A DNA stretch of 64,000 nt, taken from the NCBI RefSeq assembly GCF_001445655.1, contig NZ_LNBE01000004.1, positions 1,984,001-2,048,000 of the forward strand, written 5' to 3'. Below the pieces are notes generated by a model. The model was given only the letters and a program-made list of their open reading frames with translations, was not told the DNA's origin and made no database searches. The position numbers and the translations under genes were made by a program. This stretch comes from Streptomyces roseifaciens (GTDB taxonomy: Bacteria; Actinomycetota; Actinomycetes; Streptomycetales; Streptomycetaceae). Shown piece after piece: positions 41,077-49,083 of this stretch (its first letter is position 1; each line of letters opens with the position of its first letter).

Positions 41077-43187
41077 CGACCCCGGAGAAACCGGCTTCCC
41101 CGGGCGGGGACGAGGCCGCGGGGGCCCGGGCCGCCGAGGCCGGGACCGCCGACGGCAAGCCTGCAGAGGGCAACCCCGCAGAGGGCAACCCCGCAGAGGG
41201 CAAGCCTGCAGAGGGCAAGGCCGCCGGGGGACCGGCTGCCCCCGCCGGGCGCGGGCCCGCCCCCGCCACCGGCATTGCCCGCTTCATGGGCGGCCAGCCC
41301 ACCGAGCGGTCCATGGACTTCGCGGGCTCCAGCAAGCGGCTGCTGGGCACCCTCAGACCCGAGCGGGCCCTGATAACCGTGGCGCTCGTCCTGTGCGTGG
41401 CGAGCGTCGCCCTGTCCGTCCTCGGCCCGAAGATCCTCGGCCGGGCCACCGACCTGATCTTCGCGGGCGTCATCGGGAACAAGTTCCCCGACGGCATCAG
41501 CAAGGCCGAGGCCGTCGAGCGGATGCGCGAGCAGGGCGACGGCACCGCCGCCGACCTGCTGGGCTCGGTCGACTTCACCCCCGGCCAGGGCATCGACTTC
41601 GACGCCGTCGGCAACGTGCTGTTCTGGGTCCTGCTGATCTACGTCGGCGCGTCCCTGTTCGGCCTCGTCCAGGCGCGGATCGCCACGACCGTCGTCCAGC
41701 GCGCCGTCTTCCGGCTGCGCCGGCAGGTCGAGGAGAAGCTCGGCCGGCTGCCGCTGAGCTACTTCGACAAGCAGCCGCGCGGCGAGGTGCTCTCCCGCGC
41801 CACCAACGACATCGACAACGTCGCGCAGACCCTCCAGCAGACCATGAGCCAGATCGTCACCTCGCTGCTGACGATCACCGGCGTGCTGGCCGTGATGTTC
41901 TGGATCTCCTGGCTGCTCGCCCTGGTGGCGCTGATCACCGTCCCGGTGTCCGTCGTCGTCGCCACGAAGATCGGCAAGCGGGCGCAGCCGCAGTTCGTCG
42001 CCCAGTGGAAGACGACCGGCAAGCTCAACGCCCACATCGAGGAGATGTACACCGGGCACGCGCTGGTGAAGGTCTTCGGCCGCGAGAAGGAGTCCGCGGA
42101 GATCTTCAGCAAGGAGAACGAGGACCTCTTCCAGGCCGGGTTCAAGGCCCAGTTCATCTCGGGCGTCATCCAGCCCGCGATGATGTTCATCGGCAACCTG
42201 AACTACGTGCTGGTCGCCGTCGTCGGCGGGCTGCGGGTCGCCTCCGGCGCGCTGTCCATCGGTGACGTACAGGCCTTCGTCCAGTACTCGCGCCAGTTCA
42301 GCCAGCCCCTCACCCAGGTGGCCTCCATGGCCAACCTCGTGCAGTCCGGCGTCGCCTCCGCCGAGCGCGTCTTCGAGCTGCTCGACGCCGAGGAGCAGTC
42401 CGAGGACGCGGCGGACGCCCCCAAGCCGGGGCGTGTGCGCGGAGAGGTGGCCTTCGAGGAGGTCTCCTTCCGCTACGAGGCCGACAAGCCGCTCATCGAC
42501 GGCCTGTCGCTGACCGTCCGGCCGGGCGAGACCGTCGCCATCGTCGGCCCGACCGGCGCCGGCAAGACCACGCTGGTCAACCTGCTGATGCGGTTCTACG
42601 AGGTGGGCGGCGGCCGCATCACCCTCGACGGCACCGACATCGCCGCCATGTCGCGCGAGGAGCTGCGCTCCCACATCGGCATGGTCCTGCAGGACACCTG
42701 GCTCTTCGGCGGCACGATCGCGGAGAACATCGCCTACGGGGCGCCCGCGGGCACCTCCATGGACAAGATCGTCGAGGCGGCGCGGGCCACGCACGTCGAC
42801 CGCTTCGTGCGCACCCTGCCGGACGGCTACGACACGGTCATCGACGACGAGGGCTCCAACGTCAGCGTCGGCGAGAAGCAGCTCATCACCATCGCCCGGG
42901 CGTTCCTGGCCGAGCCGGAGATCCTCGTCCTGGACGAGGCGACGAGCTCCGTCGACACCCGCACGGAGGTGCTCATCCAGCAGGCCATGGGCCGGCTGCG
43001 CACGGGCCGCACGAGCTTCGTGATCGCCCACCGCCTGTCCACGATCCGCGACGCGGACGTCATCCTCGTGATGGAGTCCGGCCGGATCGTGGAACAGGGC
43101 ACGCACGACGGGCTGCTGGCGGCGGGGGGCGCGTACGCGCGCCTGTACGAGGCGCAGTTCGCGGAGCCGGTCGCCGAGCAGGCGTAA
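41073..43187 (+). CDS. ABC exporter subunit with catalytic Walker B (heterodimer half 2)
   Basis: The 704-residue half-transporter starts at GTG 41073, overlapping the upstream stop (GTGA). After a disordered N-terminus with four PAEG[N/K] repeats (about 30-49) come six membrane helices (about 95-420) and an ATPase domain (about 450-690). Walker A GPTGAGKTT, Walker B LVLDEA with catalytic Glu and switch His IAHRLS are intact, while the signature is altered to VSVGEKQ. Together with half 1 this gives one competent and one degenerate ATP site. An extra segment of about 60 residues follows the first helix. The substrate (drug, lipid or peptide) is not evident. Confidence 0.9.
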   Translation: MTTPEKPASPGGDEAAGARAAEAGTADGKPAEGNPAEGNPAEGKPAEGKAAGGPAAPAGRGPAPATGIARFMGGQPTERSMDFAGSSKRLLGTLRPERALITVALVLCVASVALSVLGPKILGRATDLIFAGVIGNKFPDGISKAEAVERMREQGDGTAADLLGSVDFTPGQGIDFDAVGNVLFWVLLIYVGASLFGLVQARIATTVVQRAVFRLRRQVEEKLGRLPLSYFDKQPRGEVLSRATNDIDNVAQTLQQTMSQIVTSLLTITGVLAVMFWISWLLALVALITVPVSVVVATKIGKRAQPQFVAQWKTTGKLNAHIEEMYTGHALVKVFGREKESAEIFSKENEDLFQAGFKAQFISGVIQPAMMFIGNLNYVLVAVVGGLRVASGALSIGDVQAFVQYSRQFSQPLTQVASMANLVQSGVASAERVFELLDAEEQSEDAADAPKPGRVRGEVAFEEVSFRYEADKPLIDGLSLTVRPGETVAIVGPTGAGKTTLVNLLMRFYEVGGGRITLDGTDIAAMSREELRSHIGMVLQDTWLFGGTIAENIAYGAPAGTSMDKIVEAARATHVDRFVRTLPDGYDTVIDDEGSNVSVGEKQLITIARAFLAEPEILVLDEATSSVDTRTEVLIQQAMGRLRTGRTSFVIAHRLSTIRDADVILVMESGRIVEQGTHDGLLAAGGAYARLYEAQFAEPVAEQA
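41160..41219 (+). repeat. Four 15-bp repeats encoding PAEG[N/K]
   Basis: Four in-frame 15-bp units (41160-41174, 41175-41189, 41190-41204, 41205-41219) differ only in synonymous or Asn/Lys positions; likely length-variable between strains. Confidence 0.8.
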
Positions 43188-43193
43188 CGCCGT

Positions 43194-43223
43194 GCCGGCG
43201 CGGGCGCCTGTGCCCGCGCCGGC
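43194..43223 (+). terminator. Hairpin terminator after the ABC exporter
   Basis: GCCGGCGCGGGC, loop GCCTGT, GCCCGCGCCGGC: perfect 12-bp stem 6 nt after the stop. Confidence 0.65.
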
Positions 43224-43324
43224 AGGCGCGTTTCCGCTGCCGCGGCGGCCACCGGCCGGCGGTGCCGGTGGCTGCCGATTCCGCCGGACCCGCGCCGCGG
43301 TGGTGGCTCGCCGCGGCGGCGGTC

Positions 43325-43418
43325 CTGAGAGGCAGGGCCTCTCAGGTCTTTCCCGCCGCAGCGGCGCGCAGCCACGACGTGGCGGACCGGCGGTGCCGGA
43401 CCGGGCCGCAGCCCGGTC
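43325..43418 (-). terminator. Two hairpins downstream of the alpha/beta hydrolase
   Basis: GACCGGGC-CGCA-GCCCGGTC (43399-43418) directly follows the hydrolase stop; a second stem CTGAGAGGC-AGG-GCCTCTCAG lies at 43325-43345. The remaining 43188-43421 gap has no gene. Confidence 0.6.
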
Positions 43419-43421
43419 CTG

Positions 43422-44285
43422 TCACAGCCGGGCAGTCGTCCAGTCCGCGATCCGTGCCAGCAAGGCACCGTCCGCAGCGTTCTCGGCATGGCCGAAGCCC
43501 CGTTCGATCCACAGTTCCGTGAACCGTGGATCGCCCGCGCCCGCGAGGGCGTACGGGTGGTCGAGCGGGAAGTACGCGTCCCGGTCGCCGTGGACGATCA
43601 GCAGCGGCCGGGGCGCGATCACCGGGACCGCCTCCACCGGGGAGAGCGGGACCGGGTCCCAGTCCTCCGCCTGGACCCGCGTCCCCAGCCCGTAGCGCGC
43701 GATCAGCCGCCCCGCGGGCCGTGAGATCGCCCAATGCAGCCGCCGCATGGGTGCGGTACCGCGGTAATACCAACGCGATGGCGCACTTACCGCCACGACC
43801 GTGTCGGCGTGTGCGTCCGTGCGCCCCGCGTGCTCCCCGTACTCCACCTGCTGCTCCACGCCGTAGAGCGCGGCGTGCCGCAGCACCACCGAGCCGCCCA
43901 TCGAGAAGCCCACCGTGGCCACCCGCTCGTGCCCGAGCGAGCGTGCCCAGCGCACCGCCGCGGCCAGGTCGAGCACCTCGCGGTCGCCGACCGAGGAGTG
44001 GCCGCCCGAGCCGCCGTGCCCCCGGAAGGAGAACGTGATCACCGCCGCACGCTGGGCGAACACCCGCGCCGCCCGGCGCAGCCCGGGCCGGTCGAGGGCT
44101 CCGGTGAAGCCGTGTGCGAGCACCACCGCGGGGGTGTCCTGCGGAGGCGTCCGCGATCCCGTACGGGGCTCGTACGCCGCCTCCACCCGGACACCGTCGG
44201 CTGTCAAGAGCGCGATGCGATGACCACTCGAAGTGATCGACGAAACACAAGGTCGTGCAAAATCGTCCGGACCTCCGAAAGTCAT
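43422..44285 (-). CDS. Alpha/beta hydrolase
   Basis: The 287-residue protein has the oxyanion segment VVLAHGFTGA (about 53-62), nucleophile elbow GFSMGGS (Ser about 126), an Asp in HGDRDAYFP and a catalytic His in GFGHAENA, so the triad is complete. No signal peptide is visible, so it is cytoplasmic. Start is uncertain: ATG 44285 is used, but in-frame starts upstream at about 44348 and 44402 exist and none has a clear ribosome-binding site. It is divergent from glnR. Confidence 0.8.
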   Translation of the reverse strand: MTFGGPDDFARPCVSSITSSGHRIALLTADGVRVEAAYEPRTGSRTPPQDTPAVVLAHGFTGALDRPGLRRAARVFAQRAAVITFSFRGHGGSGGHSSVGDREVLDLAAAVRWARSLGHERVATVGFSMGGSVVLRHAALYGVEQQVEYGEHAGRTDAHADTVVAVSAPSRWYYRGTAPMRRLHWAISRPAGRLIARYGLGTRVQAEDWDPVPLSPVEAVPVIAPRPLLIVHGDRDAYFPLDHPYALAGAGDPRFTELWIERGFGHAENAADGALLARIADWTTARL

Positions 44286-44309
44286 GTGGGCTATTCTGCT
44301 GGGCAGAGA

Positions 44310-44341
44310 GGATCCGGGCAGAGTAGCCCCCGGGTCCTTTT
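44310..44341 (+). terminator. Attenuator-like hairpin with TTTT in the glnR leader region
   Basis: GGATCCGGG, 10-nt loop, CCCGGGTCC, then TTTT on the plus strand: one G-T wobble in a 9-bp stem and, unusually for this DNA, a T-run. It lies about 185 nt before glnR and 25 nt upstream of the hydrolase start on the other strand. A TATTCT at 44292 could be a -10 just before it. Confidence 0.5.
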
Positions 44342-44464
44342 GTGCATTCATGTGCTGAGACAAGTGCTGGGACGCACGCAACCGTACGAAGCAGTGCCGC
44401 ACTCTCCCCCAGAGCCAGGCCCTGGGTGGTACCCCTTCGCAGGGACCGAGGAGGAACCGACGTC

Positions 44465-44530
44465 ATGGGCGAGCGAAGCGCGCGGGTCCGCAAGGACCGT
44501 ACGACCAGTGAGGCGGGTGGCAGCCGATGA
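44465..44530 (+). CDS. Upstream ORF translationally coupled to glnR (21 aa)
   Basis: ATG 44465 lies 10 nt after AGGAGG, a far better ribosome-binding site than that of glnR. The basic peptide (starts [14 protein letters not shown]) ends at TGA 44528-44530, overlapping the glnR ATG at 44527 as ATGA. Its translation probably delivers ribosomes to glnR. No homology is recognised; it may act only as a coupling leader. Confidence 0.5.
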   Translation: MGERSARVRKDRTTSEAGGSR

Positions 44531-45303
44531 GTTCCCTGCTGCTCCTGACCAATGCCCTCCAGCCCTCGACGGAGGTGCTCCCGGCGCTCGGCCTGCTCCT
44601 GCACAGCGTGCGGGTGGCCCCCGCCGAGGGCCCGGCCCTCGTGGACACCCCCGGTGCCGACGTCATACTGATCGACGGCCGGCGTGACCTTCCGCACGTG
44701 CGCAGCCTCTGCCAGCTCCTGCGCTCCACCGGGCCGGGCTGCCCGCTGATCCTCGTCGTCACCGAGGGCGGCCTCGCGGCCGTCACCGCCGACTGGGGCG
44801 TGGACGACGTCCTGCTCGACACCGCGGGCCCGGCCGAGGTCGAGGCGCGGCTGCGGCTGGCGATGGGCCGCCAGCAGATCTCGACGGACGACAGCCCCAT
44901 GGAGATCCGCACCGGCGACCTCTCCGTCGACGAGGCCACGTACAGCGCCAAGCTCAAGGGGCGGGTGCTGGACCTCACCTTCAAGGAGTTCGAGCTGCTG
45001 AAGTACCTCGCCCAGCACCCGGGCCGGGTCTTCACGCGTGCCCAGCTGCTGCAGGAGGTCTGGGGCTACGACTACTTCGGCGGCACCCGCACGGTCGACG
45101 TGCACGTGCGGCGGCTGCGGGCGAAGCTCGGGCCCGAGCACGAGTCGCTGATCGGCACCGTGCGGAATGTCGGATATCGGTTCGTTGTGCCCGAGAAGGT
45201 CGACAACCCCGGCGAGGGCAAGCCGAAGGACTCCGCCAAGGCGCAGCGGACGGAGGAGCCGGAGGCCGCGAAGAGCGGGGCCGCTCGCCCGGCCGAGCGG
45301 TGA
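44527..45303 (+). CDS. glnR: Nitrogen regulator GlnR
   Basis: The 258-residue OmpR-type regulator has a receiver-like domain (about 1-115) with Asp50 (ILIDGRRD) but without the complete acidic pocket, typical of the atypical, phosphorylation-independent GlnR, and a winged helix (about 130-225; [33 protein letters not shown]). The sequence closely matches S. coelicolor GlnR as I remember it. GlnR controls glnA, amtB, nir and ure genes. The Lys/Glu/Ala-rich tail varies among species. Its start overlaps the upstream ORF. Confidence 0.95.
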   Translation: MSSLLLLTNALQPSTEVLPALGLLLHSVRVAPAEGPALVDTPGADVILIDGRRDLPHVRSLCQLLRSTGPGCPLILVVTEGGLAAVTADWGVDDVLLDTAGPAEVEARLRLAMGRQQISTDDSPMEIRTGDLSVDEATYSAKLKGRVLDLTFKEFELLKYLAQHPGRVFTRAQLLQEVWGYDYFGGTRTVDVHVRRLRAKLGPEHESLIGTVRNVGYRFVVPEKVDNPGEGKPKDSAKAQRTEEPEAAKSGAARPAER

Positions 45304-45327
45304 GTGGACCCGCGTAGACTTCCGCGC

Positions 45328-46353
45328 GTGGCCAAGGTGACGCGGGACGATGTGGCGAGACTGGCGGGGACGTCGACCGCGGTGGTCAGCTATGTCATCA
45401 ACAACGGACCGAGGCCGGTGGCACCGGCCACGCGCGAGCGCGTGCTGGCCGCGATCAAGGAGCTGGGGTACCGGCCGGACCGGGTCGCCCAGGCGATGGC
45501 GTCCCGCCGCACGGACCTCATAGGCCTGATCATCCCGGACGCCCGCCAGCCCTTCTTCGCCGAGATGGCGCACGCGGTCGAACAGGCCGCGGCCGAGCGC
45601 GGCAAGATGGTCCTCGTCGGCAACTCCGACTACCTCGACGAGCGCGAGGTGCACTACCTGCGCGCCTTCCTGGGCATGCGGGTCTCCGGCCTGATCCTCA
45701 TCAGCCAGGGCCCGAGCGAGCACGCGGCCGCGGAGATCGACGCCTGGGACGCCCGGGTGGTCCTGATGCACCGCCGCCCCGACGCCATCGACGACGTGGC
45801 CGTCGTCACGGACGACGTCGGCGGCGCCCAGCTGGCCACCCGCCACCTGCTGGAGCACGGCCACCCCTACGTGGCCTGCCTCGGCGGCACGGAGCGCACC
45901 CCCACCATCGGCGACCCCGTCACCGACCACGTCGAGGGATGGCGCCGCGCCATGCGGGAGGCCGGGAAGTCCCTGGAGGGCCGGCTCTTCCCGGCCCCGT
46001 ACAACCGTTACGAGGCCTACAAGGTCGCCCTGGAGCTGCTCTCCGGGCCCGACCGCCCGCCGGCGCTGCTCTGCGCCACGGACGACCAGGCGATCGGCGT
46101 CCTGCGGGCGGCGCGGGAGCTGCGCATCGACGTGCCCGGCGAGCTCGCCGTCGCCGGCTTCGACGACGTCAAGGAAGCCGCCCTCACCGACCCGCCGCTG
46201 ACCACGGTCGCCTCCGACCGCCAGGCCATGGCGCGCGCCGCGGTGGACCTCGTCCTGGACGACTCGCTGCGGGTGGTGGGCACGCGCCGCGAGCGGCTGA
46301 AGCAGTTCCCGTCGGCGCTGGTGATCCGGCGCTCCTGCGGCTGCGGCGGCTGA
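45328..46353 (+). CDS. LacI-family transcriptional regulator
   Basis: The 341-residue protein has the LacI helix-turn-helix ([20 protein letters not shown], residues 4-23) and hinge, then a periplasmic-binding-like effector domain. A CGCG cluster ends the protein (RRSCGCGG). GTG 45328 has no ribosome-binding site; TAGACT at 45315-45320 ends seven bases before it, suggesting a leaderless message, although a GTG at 45304 is possible. It follows glnR by 24 nt, as in S. coelicolor. Target sugar genes are not adjacent. Confidence 0.88.
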   Translation: MAKVTRDDVARLAGTSTAVVSYVINNGPRPVAPATRERVLAAIKELGYRPDRVAQAMASRRTDLIGLIIPDARQPFFAEMAHAVEQAAAERGKMVLVGNSDYLDEREVHYLRAFLGMRVSGLILISQGPSEHAAAEIDAWDARVVLMHRRPDAIDDVAVVTDDVGGAQLATRHLLEHGHPYVACLGGTERTPTIGDPVTDHVEGWRRAMREAGKSLEGRLFPAPYNRYEAYKVALELLSGPDRPPALLCATDDQAIGVLRAARELRIDVPGELAVAGFDDVKEAALTDPPLTTVASDRQAMARAAVDLVLDDSLRVVGTRRERLKQFPSALVIRRSCGCGG

Positions 46354-46384
46354 CGGTTCGCCGCCGGCGCTCCGGGCGGCACGC

Positions 46385-46609
46385 TCAGGACTGCGCGAGG
46401 TGGCCGGTGAGCCCGTGCCGGACCGCGTAGACCGCGAGCTGGGTGCGGTTCGCGGCACCCGTCTTGGTGCGCAGGCGGCGCAGGTACGTGTCGACCGTGT
46501 GCGGGCTCAGGCGCAGCTGGCGGGCGATGGAGGAGATGGTGTCGCCGCTGCTGAGCAGGTGGAGCACCTGCTGTTCGCGGCCGGTGAGGGCGGGTGCTTC
46601 GGCGTTCAT
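46385..46609 (-). CDS. Stand-alone LuxR-type helix-turn-helix protein (74 aa)
   Basis: The protein is essentially one GerE/LuxR DNA-binding domain: LTGREQQVLHLLSSGDTISS, ARQLRLSPHTVDTYLRRLR, with no receiver or ligand domain. Such solo domains act as developmental regulators or as partners of larger LuxR proteins. ATG 46609 is the start. It lies 63 nt downstream of the first small secreted peptide gene on the same strand, forming an operon at the left edge of the accessory cassette, and may regulate the cassette together with the regulator at 47042-48091. Confidence 0.85.
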   Translation of the reverse strand: MNAEAPALTGREQQVLHLLSSGDTISSIARQLRLSPHTVDTYLRRLRTKTGAANRTQLAVYAVRHGLTGHLAQS

Positions 46610-46672
46610 GCGGCTCTCCCAGCGGGGTGACGGGCGCGGACGGGGGAAACGGGGGAAAGGGGTGCGGCGGGG

Positions 46673-46894
46673 TCAGTGCTGTCCCGTCGAGCCGCCCCAG
46701 GACGTGTCGGTCGGGCCGCCGCAGTGGGTGCAGCGCGGGGTCGTCGGCAGCTTGAGGACCGGAGGGTGCTCGCCCTCCGCGGCGGACACCGCCGCCCGCT
46801 CCTCCGCCGGGGCGGGGGCGGCGGCCGCGTCGGGCGCGAGTGCCGCGAAGGCGAGCAGCGAGGTGACGGCGGCAGTCAGCAAGGTGCGCTTCAC
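46673..46894 (-). CDS. Small secreted peptide with C-terminal CxxC (candidate precursor 1)
   Basis: The 73-residue product starts at GTG 46894 (GGGAG upstream at 6 nt). It has a Sec-type signal (KRTLLTAAVTSLLAFAALA, Ala-rich cleavage region about 22-29), a short acidic/Ala spacer, and a C-terminal segment of about 25 residues rich in Thr/Gly/Pro that contains CTHCGG (Cys55, Cys58) followed by SWGGSTGQH. The size, leader-like organisation and Cys/Thr/Ser-rich end resemble a peptide precursor. The nearby JmjC enzymes could modify it. A structural secreted miniprotein is the alternative. Confidence 0.7.
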   Translation of the reverse strand: MKRTLLTAAVTSLLAFAALAPDAAAAPAPAEERAAVSAAEGEHPPVLKLPTTPRCTHCGGPTDTSWGGSTGQH

Positions 46895-46910
46895 GGCGAT
46901 CTCCCAGGGG

Positions 46911-46933
46911 TGCAAGGGCGGTTGACCCTTGCA
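46911..46933. promoter_or_regulatory. Inverted repeat TGCAAGGG-N7-CCCTTGCA
   Basis: A perfect 8+7+8 inverted repeat lies 16 bp upstream of the peptide 1 start in the divergent gap toward the larger LuxR regulator. Likely an operator or 5' leader hairpin. Confidence 0.5.
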
Positions 46934-47010
46934 GGTCAGTGCGGTTTTCGGTGACAGGAAGAGACTCTCCGGTCCGTATCCTGACGGCAATGGATCACTT
47001 ACCTCACCAA

Positions 47011-47023
47011 GTTGCATGGCAAC
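47011..47023. promoter_or_regulatory. Inverted repeat GTTGC-ATG-GCAAC
   Basis: A 5+3+5 palindrome 18 bp before the regulator start at 47042; a plausible LuxR-type binding site for autoregulation. Confidence 0.35.
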
Positions 47024-47041
47024 ATGAAGCAGGGGGGCGTA

Positions 47042-48091
47042 ATGGGAGAAACCCGACAGGATGAAGCCTGTCGTGCGGAGCCGGACGCCGACGAGGCGGA
47101 CCTGGCGCTGTACGCCTGGGTGCTGGAGCACCAGCGCGTCGACGTCCCGGCGGCCGCCGCCGGCCTGGGCATGGGCCCGGAGCGGACCGAGGCGGCGCTG
47201 ACCCGGCTGCGCGCGGCCGGGCTGATACAGCGCACCGCCTGCGACCCGGCGTGGGAGCGCGCCGTGGCACCGGAGGCGGCCGCGGGGCCCCGGATCGCCG
47301 AGCTGGAGGCCCGCATCCGCGAGCAGCAGCTCCAGGTCGCCAGGATCCGGGCGGACGCGGAGCGCTTCGCGTCCGCGTACCGGAGCGGTGCGGGGAGCGC
47401 CGGCGGCCTGGAGGTGATCCCGACCCTGCCGGAGGTCCGCACGCTCCTCACCCGGATGTCCGGCCACTGCCGCGAAGAGGTGCTGGCCAGCCAGCCCGGC
47501 GGCGGCTCCCGGGTGCCGGAGGCGATGGAGGAGGCCCTGCTGCGGGACCGGACGCTGCTCGAACGGGGCGTGCGGCTGCGCACGTTGTACCACCACACGG
47601 CGCGGTTCCACGGCCCCAGCCAGGCCTACGTGGCGGCCGCCTCCGCCCTGGGCGGCCAGTACCGCACCAGCCACGAACTCTTCGGCCGCATCATCGTCTT
47701 CGACCGGGAGGCCGCGTTCCTGCCGACCGCCGACGGCTCCTGGGGCGCGGTCGTCATCCGCGAGCCCAACACCGTCGCCTACCTGTGCCGGCTGTTCGAC
47801 CAGACGTGGGAGGCCGCCACCCCGTTCTCCAACGCCGCCGACGACGGGCTCGCCAAGGTCTCCGGCGAACTCGACCGCACCATCCTGCAGCTGCTGGCCG
47901 CGGGCCTGAAGGACGAGGCGGTCGCCCGCCGGCTGGGCATGGCGCTGCGCACCACGCGCCGCCACATCGCCGACATCATGGAGCAGCTGTCCGCCGAGAG
48001 CCGTTTCCAGGCCGGCGCGGCCGCGGCCCGGCAGGGACTGCTGGAGGACCCGGCCGCGCCGGCGGCCCCGCCCTGTGGCGCAAAGCCGTGA
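47042..48091 (+). CDS. LuxR-family regulator with TrmB-like N-terminal winged helix
   Basis: The 349-residue protein has an N-terminal TrmB-like winged helix (about 15-65; TEAALTRLRAAGLIQRT), a coiled coil, a central phospholipase D-like/effector region (about 100-265) and a C-terminal GerE helix-turn-helix (about 275-330; LLAAGLKDEAVARRLGMALRTTRRHI). This architecture is common for pathway-specific regulators in Streptomyces. ATG 47042 follows AGGGGGG. It is the first plus-strand gene of the cassette and is 79 nt ahead of the cupin-like gene, so it probably activates the peptide and oxygenase genes. Confidence 0.82.
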   Translation: MGETRQDEACRAEPDADEADLALYAWVLEHQRVDVPAAAAGLGMGPERTEAALTRLRAAGLIQRTACDPAWERAVAPEAAAGPRIAELEARIREQQLQVARIRADAERFASAYRSGAGSAGGLEVIPTLPEVRTLLTRMSGHCREEVLASQPGGGSRVPEAMEEALLRDRTLLERGVRLRTLYHHTARFHGPSQAYVAAASALGGQYRTSHELFGRIIVFDREAAFLPTADGSWGAVVIREPNTVAYLCRLFDQTWEAATPFSNAADDGLAKVSGELDRTILQLLAAGLKDEAVARRLGMALRTTRRHIADIMEQLSAESRFQAGAAAARQGLLEDPAAPAAPPCGAKP

Positions 48092-48170
48092 CTTTCCCGC
48101 CCCTCTGACGCCTCGGCAGTGTTCTCGGCGCCGCCGCGGCACCCGCGTCCGCGGCAGAGGGAGGAACACC

Positions 48171-48659
48171 ATGACGGGCCTGCCCACCCCGGGTGGACCA
48201 CGCGCCGGGCGCTGCCCGCGGCGATCGGAGGCGGACGCCCGCCTGCTGTCCGAGCTGGTCCTCTTCGTCCGGATCCACCAGGCCGGACGCCCCGGGCTGC
48301 TGTGGCCGGAGCACGCCGGGCCGGACGGCTGGGACCGCCCGCCCGGCGACCTGGCCCACGCACTCGCCCAGCGGCTCGGCTGCCCCGTGGCGGCGCTGCC
48401 CGCCCCCGCGCGCCCGGCCGCGGAACCGGCTGCCGTGCCCTACGGCCTGCTGGTCCTCCAGCAGGACGGGAGCAGCGGATGGCAGCTCCTGCCCCCGGCC
48501 CGGCCCGCCGCGGTCACGGCCGCCTGCGGCGCCGGGCCGGGGCTGCGGCTGCGCGCCGGGGAGGTGCTCTACGTGCCCGGGGGGTACGCGACGCGCTCCC
48601 GGCCCTCCCGGGAATCCCGGGACATCCGGCTCGCACTGGGCCCGCACTCCGGACTCTGA
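48171..48659 (+). CDS. Short cupin/JmjC-like protein lacking metal ligands (possible pseudoenzyme)
   Basis: The 162-residue protein aligns by eye with the second half of the two JmjC proteins downstream: LLVLQQDGSSGWQLL matches VLVIQLSGTKRWQVH and GEVLYVPGGYATRS matches GEVLYVPRGFAHRA. The metal-binding HRD is absent (sequence AVPYGL at that position) and the distal His is replaced (GGYATR for RGFAHR), so it should not bind iron. The N-terminal part is unlike the others. GGAGG precedes ATG 48171 at 6 nt. A peptide-binding or chaperone role for the neighbouring oxygenases is plausible; decay is the alternative. Confidence 0.72.
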   Translation: MTGLPTPGGPRAGRCPRRSEADARLLSELVLFVRIHQAGRPGLLWPEHAGPDGWDRPPGDLAHALAQRLGCPVAALPAPARPAAEPAAVPYGLLVLQQDGSSGWQLLPPARPAAVTAACGAGPGLRLRAGEVLYVPGGYATRSRPSRESRDIRLALGPHSGL

Positions 48660-48686
48660 TGCACCGTCAGCGCGACCCGGAATCCC

Positions 48687-48714
48687 GGTCCCTGACGCCC
48701 GGTCCCTGACGCCC
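48687..48714. repeat. Tandem 14-bp repeat GGTCCCTGACGCCC x2
   Basis: Two adjoining identical units just after the cupin-like gene, in the leader region of the peptide 2 gene. Confidence 0.6.
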
Positions 48715-48784
48715 GGTACCGCCGGTCCGGAACCGTGAAGACGTGACTGTCGCGGCGCACCGGTCCGCTCCAGGATTGAGCACA

Positions 48785-48817
48785 GCGAGGCGGCAACCCC
48801 CCCCAGAGCCGCCTCGC
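48785..48817 (+). terminator. Hairpin upstream of the peptide 2 gene
   Basis: GCGAGGCGGC, 13-nt C-rich loop, GCCGCCTCGC: a perfect 10-bp stem 41 nt before the peptide start. It may end the upstream transcript or stabilise the 5' end of the peptide mRNA. Confidence 0.55.
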
Positions 48818-48858
48818 ACTTCATCCCACCCGGCAACAGCAGCAGAAGGAGCATTCCC

Positions 48859-49059
48859 ATGGACCGCAACACCGCAGCCCTGGCCGACGCCCAGCCGAAG
48901 CGCACCACGCTGACCCGCAAGGCGGCGCTCTCCGTCGCCGTCGCGGCCGTCGTCGGCGGCGCGATCTTCGCCCCCAACGCCGTCGCCTCCTCCTCCGCCT
49001 CCACCTCCGGCACCCAGGTCGAGGCCTCCTGCGGCGGCTGCCCGCTCGACGTCATCTGA
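48859..49059 (+). CDS. Small secreted peptide with C-terminal CxxC (candidate precursor 2)
   Basis: The 66-residue product starts at ATG 48859 (AAGGAG at 7 nt). A basic N-region is followed by a hydrophobic Sec-like segment (AALSVAVAAVVGGAIFAPNA, about 22-41) and then a short Ser/Thr-rich stretch ending in SCGGCPLDVI, with Cys58 and Cys61. The predicted mature peptide is only about 20-25 residues. It has no recognised family. Two hairpins flank the gene, which would allow high expression relative to neighbours, as for precursor peptide genes. The tandem JmjC oxygenases begin 123 nt downstream. Confidence 0.75.
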   Translation: MDRNTAALADAQPKRTTLTRKAALSVAVAAVVGGAIFAPNAVASSSASTSGTQVEASCGGCPLDVI

Positions 49060-49083
49060 GCCCGACGGACGAGGAACGCCGTA

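Noticed and set aside
43342..46458. A 1038-codon open frame on the minus strand
   Set aside because: Runs antisense to glnR and the LacI gene and out of frame through the hydrolase; its translation has no recognisable domain.
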